From Gavia stellata (Eukaryota; Chordata; Aves; Gaviiformes; Gaviidae): a DNA stretch of 64,000 bases. How positions within the stretch are numbered: the stretch's first letter is position 1; each line of letters starts with the position of its first letter. The notes beneath the pieces were generated by a model. The model was not told where the DNA came from, searched no databases, and worked only from the letters and a program-made list of their open reading frames with translations. Made by a program: the position numbers and the translations under genes. Shown here one piece after another: positions 63,035 to 64,000 of this stretch. The stretch spans positions 19,105,475-19,169,474 of the forward strand of contig NC_082612.1 of the NCBI RefSeq assembly GCF_030936135.1, given 5' to 3'.

Positions 63035-64000
63035 GTACCTTTTCGGAAACCGGCCGTTCTCAGCTCTCCTTGTTTTTTTTACACACAAGGATTGAATCTG
63101 GAGGCTGAAAATTTCTGCTTGGCTGTGCAAGGAACTCTTCAGAAGCAGACAGCACAATGCTTTCATTCTAATACTTTCCAATTCAGAAGCAGAGAACACA
63201 TTTCCCCTGATTTTCCTGCTTTTGTTCACAAAATGGGTATCCATTCCCTCCATGGGGAACAGAAGAGCTCTAAGCAGAGACAAGGAGTCCTGCCCGAGCA
63301 AACAGAAGATAATCTGATCTGTGACCACAGCACCGTGTGAAAGGAGAGCGGCTTCACACGCACGCATGCGACCTCAGCTCGTCCTCGCTTTGGGAGATCA
63401 GAAGCCGGAAAACAACCCGTTACAGCCTCCTGATCCACGGCGCTGCTCTGAATTATGGCGAGGAGCTGGGTCCTGCGCTGGAAGCACCTGGTTGCGGACC
63501 CGCCAGAAAGCGCTTCAGCTCTGCACAAGTGACTCGGACATCAGTTACAACTAACTGCTTTCCCCTAACGTATGACTCCCCTGTTTAAGGGAACTCGATA
63601 GCTGAGGGCCACTCCTCTTTCCTCTTCTTCTTCTGCCCTATGAAACGCATAAAAGAATCAAGGATGTGGCCTCTTTTTTCAGTTTTATGTACTCACTCTC
63701 TGCACCTCTTCGCATCTATGCGTTACACTGAATATCAACAAGTTCCGCTTCTGAAACTCCCCCACCGTCCTGAACACTGCCAACAACTGCCAAGCCTACG
63801 TATCTACCGTTCTCCTGCACAGATCCACTCCCTTGAGAGTATTTACTACTCCACTCATCGTTCCCCCGCATTAAAACGGCAACACAGAGCAGGTTTTGAA
63901 TTTAGTCTTGAGCGATGCGAGATCGTGCTCGGGCTGCCCACAGGTTCTCCTCCATGACTCGTTCCCTTGGCTTACCAGCAGCATCCACCTCTCCTTCTAT

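Larger units (their letters stand above)
58825..64000 (-). other. Possible 3' UTR of a convergent minus-strand gene (AFF1 by synteny)
   Basis: Inference from the poly-A site at 58849-58861 and the mammalian order KLHL8-AFF1 with opposite transcription. AFF1 has a 3' UTR of several kb, so coding exons could lie beyond 64000. I looked for the conserved C-terminal helical domain of AFF proteins on the minus strand and did not recognise it. The stretch is AT-rich at 58840-59180 and 61800-62170, otherwise mixed with CpG-rich patches. It also holds the exon-like block 62942-63034, which would argue against an uninterrupted UTR if real. Confidence 0.25.

Noticed and set aside
50800-64000. Coding exons of AFF1 on the minus strand
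   Set aside because: Expected by synteny, but none of the conserved AFF C-terminal segments was recognised in any minus-strand frame.

Overview
This is vertebrate nuclear DNA, almost certainly avian. The genes are split by GT-AG introns, there are CpG-island promoters, and there are two copies of the 3' end of a CR1 LINE (42428-42817 and 50541-50610) of the kind typical of bird genomes. The species cannot be named from the window. All securely identified genes lie on the + strand.

Left part (1-17171): two tandem copies of a 17-beta-hydroxysteroid dehydrogenase gene of the HSD17B11 type (SDR16C lipid-droplet/ER dehydrogenases). Copy A (116-5523) lacks exon 1, which lies before the window. Copy B (8569-14029) is complete: 7 coding exons, 299 residues. 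The copies are nearly identical across most exons, introns and 3' flanks. The match breaks abruptly inside exon 6 and resumes just before exon 7, and the 3' flanks contain several large insertions or deletions. This mosaic suggests a duplication that was partly homogenised by gene conversion, or possibly an assembly effect.

Middle (17172-25180): mostly non-coding intergenic sequence. It holds one exon-like open block of unknown meaning (22370-22765) and a recent-looking minisatellite of about 70 bp by 3 copies, directly upstream of the next CpG island.

Centre (about 25180-49800): KLHL8, a BTB-BACK-Kelch adaptor of CUL3 ubiquitin ligases. It has a CpG-island promoter, a probable non-coding first exon, nine coding exons (34518-48284) giving 620 residues, and a 3' UTR with two candidate polyadenylation signals.

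Right part (49800-64000): no recognisable protein-coding gene. It contains a striking 78-bp almost perfect palindrome at 52081-52158, several CpG-rich stretches, and a probable polyadenylation site for a minus-strand transcript at about 58850. In mammals the gene next to KLHL8 on this side is AFF1, transcribed towards it, so this may be the end of an AFF1 3' UTR. No AFF1 coding sequence was recognised and that link is inference.

The HSD17B-KLHL8 arrangement matches the conserved vertebrate block HSD17B11-HSD17B13-KLHL8-AFF1. The genes are neighbours by ancestry; nothing here suggests they act in one pathway.
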